64,000 nt of DNA, taken from NCBI GenBank assembly GCA_005502805.1, contig SCMY01000007.1:248001-312000 (forward strand), written 5' to 3'. Positions 26,041 through 36,142 of the stretch are shown piece after piece. The notes under the pieces are model-generated. The model had not been told where the DNA came from. It saw nothing but the letters and a program-made list of their open reading frames with translations, and did not search any database. The stretch is from Rhizobiales bacterium 2SD. Lineage in GTDB: Bacteria > Pseudomonadota > Alphaproteobacteria > Rhizobiales > Beijerinckiaceae. Made by a program: the position numbers and the translations under genes. How positions within the stretch are numbered: position 1 is the first letter of the stretch; each line of letters opens with the position of its first letter.

Positions 26041-26066
26041 ATGTATACTACCTATACGGTATACAT
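26041..26066. promoter_or_regulatory. TetR-type operator between enoyl-CoA hydratase and tetR
   Basis: ATGTATAC-N10-GTATACAT, a perfect inverted repeat with 8-bp arms and a 10-bp centre, in the gap between two divergent genes. It overlaps the likely -10 region of tetR. Its symmetry, AT-richness in a GC-rich genome and position make it the probable site for this TetR regulator. Confidence 0.7.
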
Positions 26067-26071
26067 GAGGC

Positions 26072-26656
26072 ATGGCCGAACCCGACAGCCCGACCCGCAA
26101 GCGCATCATCGAGGCCGCCAGCAAGCTCTTCTATGGCGAGGGCATCCGCGCCGTCAGCGTCGACGCCGTTGCTGAGAAGGCCGGCGTCACCAAGCGCACG
26201 CTCTATTATCATTTCGAGAGCAAGGACGAACTCGTCGCGGCCTATCTCGAGGCTCGCGACCAGCCCAATCTCAAGCTGATGGCCGGCTGGTTCGACAAGG
26301 CCGAAGGCGCTTTGCCGCAGAAGATCGAGGCGATCTTCCAGAACCTGGCGCACTCGGCCCGCCATCCGCGCTGGAAGGGCTGCGGCTTCCTGCGCACCGC
26401 CGCCGAGCTCGCCAACCTGCCCGGCCACCCCGCGATCAGGATTGGCGCGCGCCACAAGGCCGGCTTCGAGCGCTGGCTCGCCGGCGCCTGCGCCGATCAC
26501 GGCGCGACCTCGCCCGACGAGCTCGCCCGCCAGGTCGTGCTGCTGATGGACGGCGCCTTCTCGGTCATGCTCGTCCACCGCGACCCGGCCTATGTCGAGG
26601 CCGCCGGCCGCGCCGCCGCCGCACTGGCTTCAACAGCGCAAAGCCAGCCGGTTTGA
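26072..26656 (+). CDS. TetR/AcrR family transcriptional regulator
   Basis: 194 residues. The HTH is at about residues 8-55 (RIIEAASKLFYGEGIRAVSVDAV... GVTKRTLYYHFESKDELVAAYL), followed by a ligand domain. It probably represses itself and the divergent hydratase-DUF1330 pair through the palindrome at 26041-26066. The inducer is unknown. A membrane-protein gene follows downstream. Confidence 0.9.
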   Translation: MAEPDSPTRKRIIEAASKLFYGEGIRAVSVDAVAEKAGVTKRTLYYHFESKDELVAAYLEARDQPNLKLMAGWFDKAEGALPQKIEAIFQNLAHSARHPRWKGCGFLRTAAELANLPGHPAIRIGARHKAGFERWLAGACADHGATSPDELARQVVLLMDGAFSVMLVHRDPAYVEAAGRAAAALASTAQSQPV

Positions 26657-26688
26657 TCGACGCCGAACCGCCCTCTATCGTGCCGCCC

Positions 26689-27246
26689 ATGACGCAAAGG
26701 CCGGTCCTCGCCTACACGCTGCTGCTGCTCGTGCAGACGGCCTGCGCACTGGTGATCCTCTTCTATATCCACGCCATCTTCCGCATCCTGGTCGAGCATA
26801 TCGGCGAGCAGCAGCCGCTGCCGACCGGCATCCTGATCCAGGTCGTCGCCGTGACGTTTCTGGGCCAAATCTGCTATTGGACTCGGCTTTACCGCCTGCC
26901 GGTGCCGGAGGGCTTCCGCAACCTGCCTCTCGGGCATTTTCTAGCTTTCGCTGCCCGCCTCGGCGCGATCGTCGGCGGCGCGCTCGCCTCGCTCTATTTC
27001 CTGCGTCACCTGCCGGAGCTGACGAAGCTCGGCTACAGCTTCGGCTTGTTCTGGCGCTCGGGCCTGCTCCTCGCGATCGTGTTCGCGCTGTATTGCTATA
27101 CGCTGGAACTGGAGCGGCTCGCCGCCGCCTGGCAGGCCGATCCGGAGGAAGGCGCCGATCTGCCGGCAGCTCCGCCCTCGTCAGGCACGCAGACGCGCGA
27201 ACCAGAGCTTCACCCCGCGCAGCCGCTCACGCATCGTCCGCACTAG
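26689..27246 (+). CDS. Four-helix membrane protein of unknown function
   Basis: 185 residues from ATG 26689 (an earlier TTG at 26653 overlaps the tetR stop). Four hydrophobic segments lie at about residues 8-30, 45-66, 83-103 and 118-138, with a polar C-terminal tail of about 45 residues. I do not recognise the family. The last 66 bp overlap the 3' end of the convergent gene at 27181-27696. Confidence 0.6.
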   Translation: MTQRPVLAYTLLLLVQTACALVILFYIHAIFRILVEHIGEQQPLPTGILIQVVAVTFLGQICYWTRLYRLPVPEGFRNLPLGHFLAFAARLGAIVGGALASLYFLRHLPELTKLGYSFGLFWRSGLLLAIVFALYCYTLELERLAAAWQADPEEGADLPAAPPSSGTQTREPELHPAQPLTHRPH

Positions 27247-27696
27247 CGCGACCGCCCTTTGCCAGGCGGCGCTCGCCTTGATCCGCCCGATCACCACCTG
27301 CCGGATCGCGTCGACCCAGCCCATGATCCGCGCGAACCAGGGGATGGTCAGGAGTTGCGCCCGACCGGCATGATAGACGCGCTCGACCAGCAGGAAGCCG
27401 GCGAGATGGCCGATCGCCGTGGTGACGATGCCGGCCGTGAATGCCCCGCGCGCCAGGAACAGCAACCCGAGCAGCTTCAGCGGCTCGACGATGGCGAAGG
27501 GAATCGCCAGCGCCACCAGCGCGCCATAGGGCGGCAGCCGCCCGATCGCCTCCTCCAGCCGCGCCACCAGCCTGAGCGAGGCGAACCAGGCGATCAGCGG
27601 CCGGTAGAGCGGCCGCAGCAATTCGTCGAGCAGAATGACGAGCCCGACGATGAGATCGAGCGGGATGAGGAGAAGCTTGATCAGGGACTTGCGCAT
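27181..27696 (-). CDS. Membrane protein of unknown function
   Basis: 171 residues. An N-terminal hydrophobic region (MRKSLIKLLLIPLDLIVGLVI) is followed by a segment PPYGALVALAIPFAIVEPLKLLGLLFLARG and GIVTTAIGHLAGFLLVERVY, then a basic C-terminus. This layout is common in conserved hypothetical proteins of Hyphomicrobiales. It starts about 170 bp from recA, transcribed away from it. Function is unknown. Confidence 0.65.
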   Translation of the reverse strand: MRKSLIKLLLIPLDLIVGLVILLDELLRPLYRPLIAWFASLRLVARLEEAIGRLPPYGALVALAIPFAIVEPLKLLGLLFLARGAFTAGIVTTAIGHLAGFLLVERVYHAGRAQLLTIPWFARIMGWVDAIRQVVIGRIKASAAWQRAVALVRTMRERLRGVKLWFARLRA

Positions 27697-27764
27697 CAGC
27701 TTCGAGGCTCTGAGATCAGGCTGCTTTCACGCTGTCCTAGCACAACCGGCACGCGCCGGAACAA

Positions 27765-27779
27765 GAACAAAAAAAGAAC
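27765..27779 (+). promoter_or_regulatory. SOS box (LexA site) of recA
   Basis: GAACAAAAAAAGAAC is an exact GAAC-N7-GAAC, the alphaproteobacterial LexA operator, 87 bp upstream of the recA start codon. A third GAAC at 27759-27762 precedes it. It predicts DNA-damage induction of recA. Confidence 0.88.
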
Positions 27780-27866
27780 TTGCGTGAGAGAACAAACCGT
27801 GACCATAGTCATCCCCATGGCGCGGATTGAGATGTGGTCGCGCCCCTGCCATAAGGAGCGCACGTC

Positions 27867-28952
<1,086 letters not shown>

Positions 28953-28985
28953 GCCTTCAAACGCAGGCGTTCAATCATTAGATCG

Positions 28986-29016
28986 ACGGGCGGCCTTCGG
29001 GTCGCCCGTTTCTGTT
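28986..29016 (+). terminator. Rho-independent terminator of recA
   Basis: ACGGGCGGCC-TTCG-GGTCGCCCGT: a 10-bp stem (one G-U) with a UUCG tetraloop, followed by TTCTGTTT. It lies 34 bp after the recA stop. Confidence 0.9.
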
Positions 29017-29147
29017 TGTGGTCAGCAGCTTGCCGCGCCTGCGAACTATGCAGGCCCTTTCTGGACAGGCATAAGTGCGCTGACTAGAACCCTTTCAGCC
29101 CTGCCGGCGCTTGCCGGCCCCATGCTTTAACCAGAGCCAAGATTGCG

Positions 29148-31799
29148 ATGAGCGGCGTCAACGAGATCAGGTCGACCTTCCTCGATTACTTCAAGGCGAA
29201 TGGCCACGAGGTGGTGCCGTCGAGCCCGCTCGTGCCGCGCAACGACCCGACCTTGATGTTCGCCAATTCCGGCATGGTGCAGTTCAAGAACGTCTTCACC
29301 GGTCAGGAGAAGCGCCCCTATGCCCGCGCCACCACGGCGCAGAAATGCGTGCGTGCCGGCGGTAAGCACAACGACCTCGACAATGTCGGCTACACCGCCC
29401 GCCACCACACCTTCTTCGAGATGCTGGGGAATTTCTCCTTCGGCGACTATTTCAAGGAACAGGCGATCACCCACGCCTGGACCCTGGTCACCCGCGAATT
29501 CGGCCTGCCCAAGGACAAGCTGACCGTCACGGTCTACTCCGAGGACGACGAGGCGCACACGCTCTGGAAGAAGATCGCCGGCCTGCCGGATTCGCGCATC
29601 ATCCGCATCGCGACCTCCGACAATTTCTGGCGCATGGGCGATGTCGGCCCCTGCGGTCCCTGCTCCGAGATCTTCTATGACCATGGCGACCACATCCCCG
29701 GCGGCCCTCCGGGTTCGCCCGACGAGGATGGCGACCGCTTCATCGAGATCTGGAACCTCGTGTTCATGCAGTATGAGGAAGCGGCGGGCGGCATTCGCAC
29801 CAACCTGCCCCGGCCCTCGATCGACACCGGCATGGGCCTCGAGCGCATCGCCGCCGTGCTCCAGGGCACGCATGACAATTATTCGATCGACCTGTTCGCG
29901 ACGCTGATCCGCACCATCGCCGATCTGACCAACGTCCCCTCGGACGGGCCGATGAGCGCGAGCCACCGCGTCATCGCCGACCATCTGCGCTGCTCCGCCT
30001 TCCTGATCGCCGACGGCGTGCTGCCCTCGAACGAGGGCCGCGGCTATGTGCTGCGCCGGATCATGCGCCGCGGCATGCGCCATGCGCAGCTGCTCGGTGC
30101 CAAGGACCCGCTGATGCACAAGCTGGTGCCGGCCCTGGTGCGCGAAATGGGCCAGGCCTATCCCGAGCTGATCCGGGCCGAGGCGCTGATCTCGGAAACG
30201 CTGAAGCTGGAGGAGACCCGCTTCCGCACCACCTTGGCGCGCGGCCTCTCCATCCTCGACCAGGAGGCTCAGAGCCTGGGCTCCGGCGACAAGCTCAAGG
30301 GCGACGTCGCCTTCACGCTCTACGACACCTATGGCTTCCCGCTCGACCTGACCCAGGACGCACTGCGCGCCCGTGGCGTCGGCGTCGACATCGAGGGCTT
30401 CGATGCGGCGATGGCGCAGCAGAAGGCCAAGGCGCGCGCCGCCTGGGCCGGCACCGGCGAGGCCGCTACCGAGACGCTCTGGTTCCCGCTGCGCGAGCGC
30501 GTCGGCGCGACCGAGTTCCTCGGCTACGACACCGAGAGCGCCGAGGGCGTGGTCACCGCTCTGGTCAAGGACAATGCCGAGGTCGCAACGCTGAGAGAAG
30601 GCGAGAGCGGCATCGTCATTCTCAACCAGACGCCGTTCTACGGCGAATCCGGCGGCCAGGTCGGCGATACCGGCACAATCGCCGGCAACGGCTTCAAGGC
30701 CGAGGTCACCGACGTCCAGAAGAAGCTCGGCGACGTCTTCGCCCATCAGGTCAAGGTCGTCTCCGGTGTGATCGAGATCGGCAAGCCGGCCGAACTGACC
30801 GTCGACCATGCTCGCCGAGGTGGCATCAGGGCCAATCACTCGGCCACCCATTTGCTGCACGAGGCACTGCGCCGCGTGCTCGGCGACCATGTCGCGCAGA
30901 AGGGCTCCCTGGTGCAGCCTGAGCGCCTGCGCTTCGATTTCAGCCATCCCAAGCCGATCTCGCGCGAGGAGCTGGCCAAGGTCGAGGAGATGGCGAACAA
31001 GCTCGTGCTGCAGAACGAGCCGATCACCACCAAGCTGATGTCGGTCGACGACGCGATCGCCTCCGGCGCGCGGGCGCTGTTCGGCGAGAAATATGGCGAC
31101 GAGGTCCGCGTGGTGTCGATGGGCACCGACCGTGACTCCGATACGCCAAAAACCTTCTCGGTCGAGCTCTGCGGCGGCACCCATGCCAGCCGCACCGGCG
31201 ACATCGGCCTCGTCGCGGTGCTCTCCGAGGCCGGCGTCGCAGCCGGCGTGCGCCGGCTCGAAGCGCTCACCGGCGAGGCGGCCCGTCGCCATCTGCGCGA
31301 GGAGAGCGTCGCGCTCGACGAGATGGCCGGCCTGCTGAAGGCGCCGATCGCCGAATTGCCGGGGCGCGTCGCGACTCTGGTCGAGGAACGCCGCAAGCTC
31401 GAGCGCGAGCTCAGCGAGGCCCGCAAGAAGCTCGCCATGGGTGGCGGCGGCGAAGCCAGTGATCCGATCCGCGAGGTCGCCGGCGCCAAGCTCCTGGCTC
31501 GCGCCGTGACCGGCGTCGAGATGAAGGACCTGAAGAGCCTGGCCGACGAGGCCAAGGCCCGCGTCGGCTCCGGCGTCGTCGCCATCGTCGGCGTCGCCGA
31601 GGATGGCAAGGCCGGCGTCGTCGTCGGCGTCACGCCCGACTTGACCGAGCGCTTCGATGCGGTCGCGCTCGTGCGTGCGGCCTCCGAGCGCCTCGGCGGC
31701 AAGGGCGGCGGTGGCCGCCGCGACATGGCCCAGGCCGGCGGACCGGACGGCGCCCAGGCTGAAGCCGCGCTCGACGCTGTCGCCGCAGCGATGGGCTGA
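29148..31799 (+). CDS. alaS: Alanyl-tRNA synthetase
   Basis: 883 residues, full length. The class II catalytic core is at the N-terminus ([39 protein letters not shown]). The editing domain has the zinc-binding [12 protein letters not shown] and [12 protein letters not shown] motifs, and the C-Ala domain ends at about residue 880. It charges tRNA-Ala and clears Ser/Gly mischarging. It lies downstream of recA, a common alphaproteobacterial order, but is separated by a terminator and so has its own promoter in 29017-29147. Confidence 0.98.
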   Translation: MSGVNEIRSTFLDYFKANGHEVVPSSPLVPRNDPTLMFANSGMVQFKNVFTGQEKRPYARATTAQKCVRAGGKHNDLDNVGYTARHHTFFEMLGNFSFGDYFKEQAITHAWTLVTREFGLPKDKLTVTVYSEDDEAHTLWKKIAGLPDSRIIRIATSDNFWRMGDVGPCGPCSEIFYDHGDHIPGGPPGSPDEDGDRFIEIWNLVFMQYEEAAGGIRTNLPRPSIDTGMGLERIAAVLQGTHDNYSIDLFATLIRTIADLTNVPSDGPMSASHRVIADHLRCSAFLIADGVLPSNEGRGYVLRRIMRRGMRHAQLLGAKDPLMHKLVPALVREMGQAYPELIRAEALISETLKLEETRFRTTLARGLSILDQEAQSLGSGDKLKGDVAFTLYDTYGFPLDLTQDALRARGVGVDIEGFDAAMAQQKAKARAAWAGTGEAATETLWFPLRERVGATEFLGYDTESAEGVVTALVKDNAEVATLREGESGIVILNQTPFYGESGGQVGDTGTIAGNGFKAEVTDVQKKLGDVFAHQVKVVSGVIEIGKPAELTVDHARRGGIRANHSATHLLHEALRRVLGDHVAQKGSLVQPERLRFDFSHPKPISREELAKVEEMANKLVLQNEPITTKLMSVDDAIASGARALFGEKYGDEVRVVSMGTDRDSDTPKTFSVELCGGTHASRTGDIGLVAVLSEAGVAAGVRRLEALTGEAARRHLREESVALDEMAGLLKAPIAELPGRVATLVEERRKLERELSEARKKLAMGGGGEASDPIREVAGAKLLARAVTGVEMKDLKSLADEAKARVGSGVVAIVGVAEDGKAGVVVGVTPDLTERFDAVALVRAASERLGGKGGGGRRDMAQAGGPDGAQAEAALDAVAAAMG

Positions 31800-31806
31800 C
31801 GCTCAG

Positions 31807-32967
31807 ATGGCGCCCGCCCCGCAGCTTGCGACAACGAGCTGGCGGCGGCGGGCGCATCTGATCATCGACCGCGGCGCAGGCGACGATCTTTCGGCTAGGC
31901 TCGTCCATGGCGGCCTGGTCGCGCTGATCCTGATCAACATCACCGCGCTGGTGTTGGAATCGGTGCCCAGTCTCGCGGCCTCCCATAGCCGCGTCTTCCA
32001 CTGGATCGAGCTCGTCTCGGCCGTGCTGTTCACCCTCGAATATGCGGTCCGGCTCTGGGTCGCCCCCGAACATGCGCGCTATCGCGGCTTGAGCGACGAG
32101 GCAGCTCGGCGCGCATATGTGCTGTCGCCGCCGGCGCTGCTCGACTTCCTCGCCACCGTGCCGCTCTACACCGCCCTGCTCGGCTATGGCGACCTCAAGA
32201 TCCTGCTGCTGTTCCGGTTGCTGCGCTTCTTCAAGCTCGGACGCTATTCGCCCGGCATGGCCTCGCTGGGCGCGGCGCTCCATGCCGAACGCAAGGCACT
32301 TGCCGCCTGCATCGTCATCCTGATCGGCGTCATGCTGCTCTCGGCGACCGCGATGCATTTCGTCGAACACGATGTCCAGCCGGACAAGTTCGGCACCATC
32401 CCCGACGCGATGTGGTGGGCGATCGTGACGCTGACCACGGTCGGCTATGGCGATGCGTTTCCGGTGAGCCCGCTCGGCAAGGTCGTGGCGTCGCTGACCG
32501 CGGTGATGGGCCTCGTCATGCTGGCGCTGCCGGTCGGCATCATCGCCACCGCTTTCGCCCAGGAGATCCACCGGCGGGAGTTCGTCGTCACCTGGAGCAT
32601 GCTGGCGCGCGTGCCATTGTTCAGCGGCCTCAACGCCGCCGAGATCGCCGAGATCATGCATGCGCTGCGCGCCCGCACCGTGCGCGGTGGCGGCGTCGTG
32701 CTGCGCCCGCACGAACCAGCCCACTCGCTCTATTTCGTCGCCAGCGGCGAGGTCGAGATCACCGAGGTGGATGGCAGCCGGCGGCTCGACGAAGGCTGCT
32801 ATTTCGGCGAGCTCTGCCTGACCGAACTTGCCGTGGCCGAAGGCGGGATCGCCGTGCGCGCCACCGTCGCGACCAAGCTGCTCGTCCTTGATCCTGCCGA
32901 CTTTCGCCTGCTCATGCTGCGCCACCCGGAACTGGCCGCCCATCTCCATCGACTTGCAGCAGCATGA
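31807..32967 (+). CDS. Cyclic-nucleotide-gated potassium channel (MlotiK1-like)
   Basis: 386 residues from ATG 31807, 7 bp after the alaS stop. It has six membrane helices (S1-S6) with the K+ filter TVGYGD at about residues 211-216, then a cyclic-nucleotide-binding domain (about 265-386; HSLYFVASGEVEITEV... GCYFGELCLTELAV). The layout and size match MlotiK1 of Mesorhizobium loti. It should pass K+ on cAMP binding. It lacks the short S4-S5 charge pattern of a strong voltage sensor. The next gene starts within its stop codon (ATGA). Confidence 0.9.
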   Translation: MAPAPQLATTSWRRRAHLIIDRGAGDDLSARLVHGGLVALILINITALVLESVPSLAASHSRVFHWIELVSAVLFTLEYAVRLWVAPEHARYRGLSDEAARRAYVLSPPALLDFLATVPLYTALLGYGDLKILLLFRLLRFFKLGRYSPGMASLGAALHAERKALAACIVILIGVMLLSATAMHFVEHDVQPDKFGTIPDAMWWAIVTLTTVGYGDAFPVSPLGKVVASLTAVMGLVMLALPVGIIATAFAQEIHRREFVVTWSMLARVPLFSGLNAAEIAEIMHALRARTVRGGGVVLRPHEPAHSLYFVASGEVEITEVDGSRRLDEGCYFGELCLTELAVAEGGIAVRATVATKLLVLDPADFRLLMLRHPELAAHLHRLAAA

Positions 32968-33596
32968 TGCCGACCCGCCGCACGATCCTCGCCCTGCTCC
33001 TCGGCGCAGGCAGCCCCGCCATCGCGCAGCAACCGCGGCCACAGCAGCGCGCGCCGCAAGGCCCGAGCCTGTCGGCGCCGCGCACGCTGATGGCCGGCGC
33101 GATGGCGACCGCCTTCGTCAGCCGCGCCCCGGCCAATGCCCGCCTCGCCATCTGCAGGCCCACCGATCCACCGGACGCGGCGATCGTCGCTTCGCCGCTC
33201 GGCCAGGCGACGGTGCTGTCGCTGCCGGCTCCGGGCGAAGTCGGCACTTATGAATGGCGCCTGCTCGGCGAGAACGACGGAAAACCGGTGATCCTGCTGC
33301 GCCAGCCGCTGATAACGACTGCCCCGAGCGCAACGCTCGCCGCCCCTTCTCGCGTCGCCCGCGGCAATCCCTTGCCGGTGCGCGGCATCGGCCCCAATGG
33401 CGACCGCGACCGCGTCGTGCTGGTGAAGCCGGATGCGCCGCCCGACGCGCAGGGGCCGAATTTCTTTCCGGCCGAGAATGTCGAGAGCACGCTGGAGGCG
33501 CCGGCCGAGCCCGGCACTTACGAGCTACGCTATGTGATGGACGCTCCCCTCACCGGCCCGCGCGTGCTGGCGCGGCGCGAGGTCATGGTCGAATAG
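32964..33596 (+). CDS. Exported protein with two Ig-like beta domains, unknown function
   Basis: 210 residues, starting at an ATG that overlaps the channel stop. A signal peptide (TRRTILALLLGAGSPAIAQQ, cleavage near residue 22) is followed by two related beta repeats of about 80 residues, each closing with a GTYE strand (GEVGTYEWRLL; PGTYELRYVMD). The function is unknown. The 4-bp overlap suggests co-translation with the K+ channel. Confidence 0.65.
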   Translation: MMPTRRTILALLLGAGSPAIAQQPRPQQRAPQGPSLSAPRTLMAGAMATAFVSRAPANARLAICRPTDPPDAAIVASPLGQATVLSLPAPGEVGTYEWRLLGENDGKPVILLRQPLITTAPSATLAAPSRVARGNPLPVRGIGPNGDRDRVVLVKPDAPPDAQGPNFFPAENVESTLEAPAEPGTYELRYVMDAPLTGPRVLARREVMVE

Positions 33597-33599
33597 CGC

Positions 33600-34061
33600 T
33601 CAATCATGGTCCGGATGCTGGCGCGAGCGATAAGCCGGCAGCTCATCCGCCGGGATGTCGTCCTCCGTCCGCGTGCCTTGCAGGCTGCAGAATTCGTCGA
33701 ACCAGGGCGCCCTGCCCTCGACGCCATAGGCGTGGGTCGGAGGAAAGGCGGCCGGATCGTCGAGACTGCCGACCGCGAGCGAGAGCGTGCCCATGCCGGG
33801 ATAGCTGAAGCTCAGCGGCGTGCCGCACTCACGGCAGAAGCCGCGCTCGGCGACCTCCGACGAGCGGAAAACGGACGGCATTCCACGCGTCCAGACCACG
33901 TCGGCGATGCGCGACGAGGCGAAGGCGCCAAAATAATTGCCGACCGCTTTCTGGCACATCCGGCAGAAGCAGGCCGAGATCTTGTGCGGCGGCTTCAGCA
34001 GCCGGTAGCGCACCGCACCGCATTGGCAGCCGCCGGTGATCGTCTCACGACCTTCGATCAT
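33600..34061 (-). CDS. GFA (glutathione-dependent formaldehyde-activating-like) family protein
   Basis: 153 residues with GGGAGG before the start. It has the zinc-binding cysteines of the family: GGCQCGAVRY, CFCRMCQKAVG and CRECGTPLSFSY. Most GFA paralogs do not act on formaldehyde, so the reaction is unassigned. It ends 3 bp from the convergent preceding gene. Confidence 0.88.
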   Translation of the reverse strand: MIEGRETITGGCQCGAVRYRLLKPPHKISACFCRMCQKAVGNYFGAFASSRIADVVWTRGMPSVFRSSEVAERGFCRECGTPLSFSYPGMGTLSLAVGSLDDPAAFPPTHAYGVEGRAPWFDEFCSLQGTRTEDDIPADELPAYRSRQHPDHD

Positions 34062-34082
34062 CTCGTCCTCCCGCTCTAGCTT

Positions 34083-34982
34083 TCAGGACACAGCACGATA
34101 GCGCACCGCATTGATCAGCAGCCGGAAGGCCGATGAGGTCTGGCGACGGCTGGCGTAATAGAGGTGGTAACCTGGTAGCGGCGGCGTCCACTCGGCCAGC
34201 ACCTGAACGAGCCTGCCTCCCCGCAGGTGGTTTTCGACCTGATCGAGCGGCAGATAGGCCAGCCCCAGTCCGGCAAGGGCGGCGTCGAGGATCAGTTCGA
34301 TCGTGTTGAGGATCAGCGGCCCCTCGACCCGCACCCGGATCTCACGGCCATCCTGGACGAGCCGCCAGGCATTGACCGTGCCCGGCGACGGCAGGCGCAG
34401 ATTGATGCCGCGATGAATGGCGAGATCGTGCGGTGTCTGCGGGGCTGGATGGCTGCGCAGATAATCGGGCGCCCCGACGATCGCCATCGGGATGTCCGGC
34501 CCCATGCGCACGGCGACCATATCCTTCGCGACGTGTTCCCCGAGCCGAACGCCGGCATCGAACCCCTCGGCGATGACATCGGAGAGTTCATAGGCCGCGA
34601 CGATCTCGACAGTGATGTCGGGATAGTCGGCGAGCAGCGTCGCCACCGCCGGCAGCAGGATCGTCCTGGCGGCATGTTCGACGCTGGTGATCCGGATCAC
34701 GCCCGACGGCTTGTCGCGGAACTCGCCGAGCTCGGTCAAGCTCTGGTCGAGATCGCGCAGCATCGGCGCCAGCGTCTGCCACAGCCGTTCGCCGGCCGGC
34801 GTCGGCGCGACGCTGCGCGTGGTGCGGGCGATGAGCGCTACGCCGAGGCGTTCCTCCAGCCGCTTGACGATCTGGCTGAGCGCCGATTGCGATAGGCCGA
34901 GCTTGGTCGCAGCGCGCGTAAAATTGCGCTCCTCCGCGACGACAGCGAAGGCCGCCAGGTCGGCCATGTCCTCGCGACGCAT
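34083..34982 (-). CDS. LysR family transcriptional regulator
   Basis: 299 residues. HTH at about 5-62 (NFTRAATKLGLSQSALSQIVKRLEERLG), then an effector domain of the type often found beside quinone/aldehyde-responsive genes (SPSGVIRITSVEHAARTILLP). It is divergent from the dienelactone-hydrolase-like gene and probably regulates it. An imperfect palindrome, ATCAC-CTCA-GTGAT, lies at 34985-34998 next to its start codon. Confidence 0.88.
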   Translation of the reverse strand: MRREDMADLAAFAVVAEERNFTRAATKLGLSQSALSQIVKRLEERLGVALIARTTRSVAPTPAGERLWQTLAPMLRDLDQSLTELGEFRDKPSGVIRITSVEHAARTILLPAVATLLADYPDITVEIVAAYELSDVIAEGFDAGVRLGEHVAKDMVAVRMGPDIPMAIVGAPDYLRSHPAPQTPHDLAIHRGINLRLPSPGTVNAWRLVQDGREIRVRVEGPLILNTIELILDAALAGLGLAYLPLDQVENHLRGGRLVQVLAEWTPPLPGYHLYYASRRQTSSAFRLLINAVRYRAVS

Positions 34983-35102
34983 TCATCACCTCAGTGATAA
35001 GTTCAATCCGATTACTGCCATAGTGTGATGACCGGAGCGAGCCTATCTTTTCGATGTCGCGCCGAGCTGGCGCCCCACCACATCGAAGCAGAGGAGACGA
35101 CA

Positions 35103-36053
35103 ATGGCTCGCAAGATCAGCTTCCAGAACAGCAACAACCCGACCATCACCATGTCGACCGTGATCAACGTGCCCGAGGGTTTCGACGAGAACGGCAGCTA
35201 TCCGGCGATCGTCGTCTCGCATCCCGGCGGCGGCGTGAAGGAGCAGACCGCCGGCACCTATGCCGCCGAACTGGCCAAGGCCGGCTTCGTCACCATCGCC
35301 TATGACGCCTCCTATCAGGGTGAATCCGGCGGCGAGCCGCGTCAGCTCGAGAACCCGCATATCCGCACCGAGGATGTCAGCGCCGTCGTCGACTACCTGA
35401 CGACACTGCCTTACGTCGACAACGACCGCATCGGCGCGATGGGCATCTGCGCCGGCGCCGGCTACTCGGCCAATGCCGCGCTGCAGGACCATCGCATCAA
35501 GGCGCTCGGCACGGTCAGCGCCGTCAATATCGGCTCGATGTTCCGCAATGGCTGGGAGAACACCGTCAAGGACGCCGACGCCCTGCCCTATATCGAGGCC
35601 GGCTCGGCCGCCCGCACCGCCGACGCCACCAGCGCCGCGAAGGCGCGGATGCCGCTGGCGCCCGAGAAGGAAAGCGACGCGCCCAATGAGGAACTGCGCC
35701 AGGCCTGGGAATACTACCACACGCCGCGAGCCGAATGCCCGACCGCGCCGGGCTTCGCCACCGCCCGCAGCCTGAACCAGATCATCACCTATGACGCCTA
35801 TCACAAGGCCGAGGCCTTCCTGACCCAGCCGGTCCTGGCGGTCGCCGGCTCCGTCGCCGGCAGCAAATGGATGAGCGACGACCTCCTCGCCCGTGCCGCC
35901 AGCACGGACAAGGCGCTGCATGTCGTCGAGGGCGCCAACCACATGGATCTCTATGACGGCAAGCCCTACGTCGCTGAAGCCGTCTCGGTCCTGGCGCCGT
36001 TCTTCCAGAGCAGGCTGAATGCCTCCACCGCTGCCAAGCAGGCGGCGGAATAG
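35103..36053 (+). CDS. Alpha/beta hydrolase, dienelactone-hydrolase-like
   Basis: 316 residues from ATG 35103 (GAGGAGAC upstream). The nucleophile elbow reads GICAGAGYS, with cysteine instead of serine as in dienelactone hydrolases. A histidine near the C-terminus (GANHMDLYDGKPYV) and an aspartate complete a plausible triad. There is no signal peptide, so it is cytoplasmic. It may hydrolyse a lactone or ester; the substrate is unknown. It is divergent from a LysR regulator and ends at the bidirectional terminator shared with icd. Confidence 0.8.
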   Translation: MARKISFQNSNNPTITMSTVINVPEGFDENGSYPAIVVSHPGGGVKEQTAGTYAAELAKAGFVTIAYDASYQGESGGEPRQLENPHIRTEDVSAVVDYLTTLPYVDNDRIGAMGICAGAGYSANAALQDHRIKALGTVSAVNIGSMFRNGWENTVKDADALPYIEAGSAARTADATSAAKARMPLAPEKESDAPNEELRQAWEYYHTPRAECPTAPGFATARSLNQIITYDAYHKAEAFLTQPVLAVAGSVAGSKWMSDDLLARAASTDKALHVVEGANHMDLYDGKPYVAEAVSVLAPFFQSRLNASTAAKQAAE

Positions 36054-36084
36054 GATTGCCGACGATCCTGCAGCCGTCGCTCTA

Positions 36085-36121
36085 TAAAAAAAGCCCGGCC
36101 AATCTGGCCGGGCTTCTCTTT
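36085..36121. terminator. Bidirectional terminator between hydrolase and icd
   Basis: AAGCCCGGCC-AATCT-GGCCGGGCTT: a 10-bp perfect stem flanked by an A-run on the left and CTCTTTT on the right. It can end both converging transcripts. Confidence 0.9.
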
Positions 36122-36142
36122 TGCGATCGAGGCCCGAACCGC

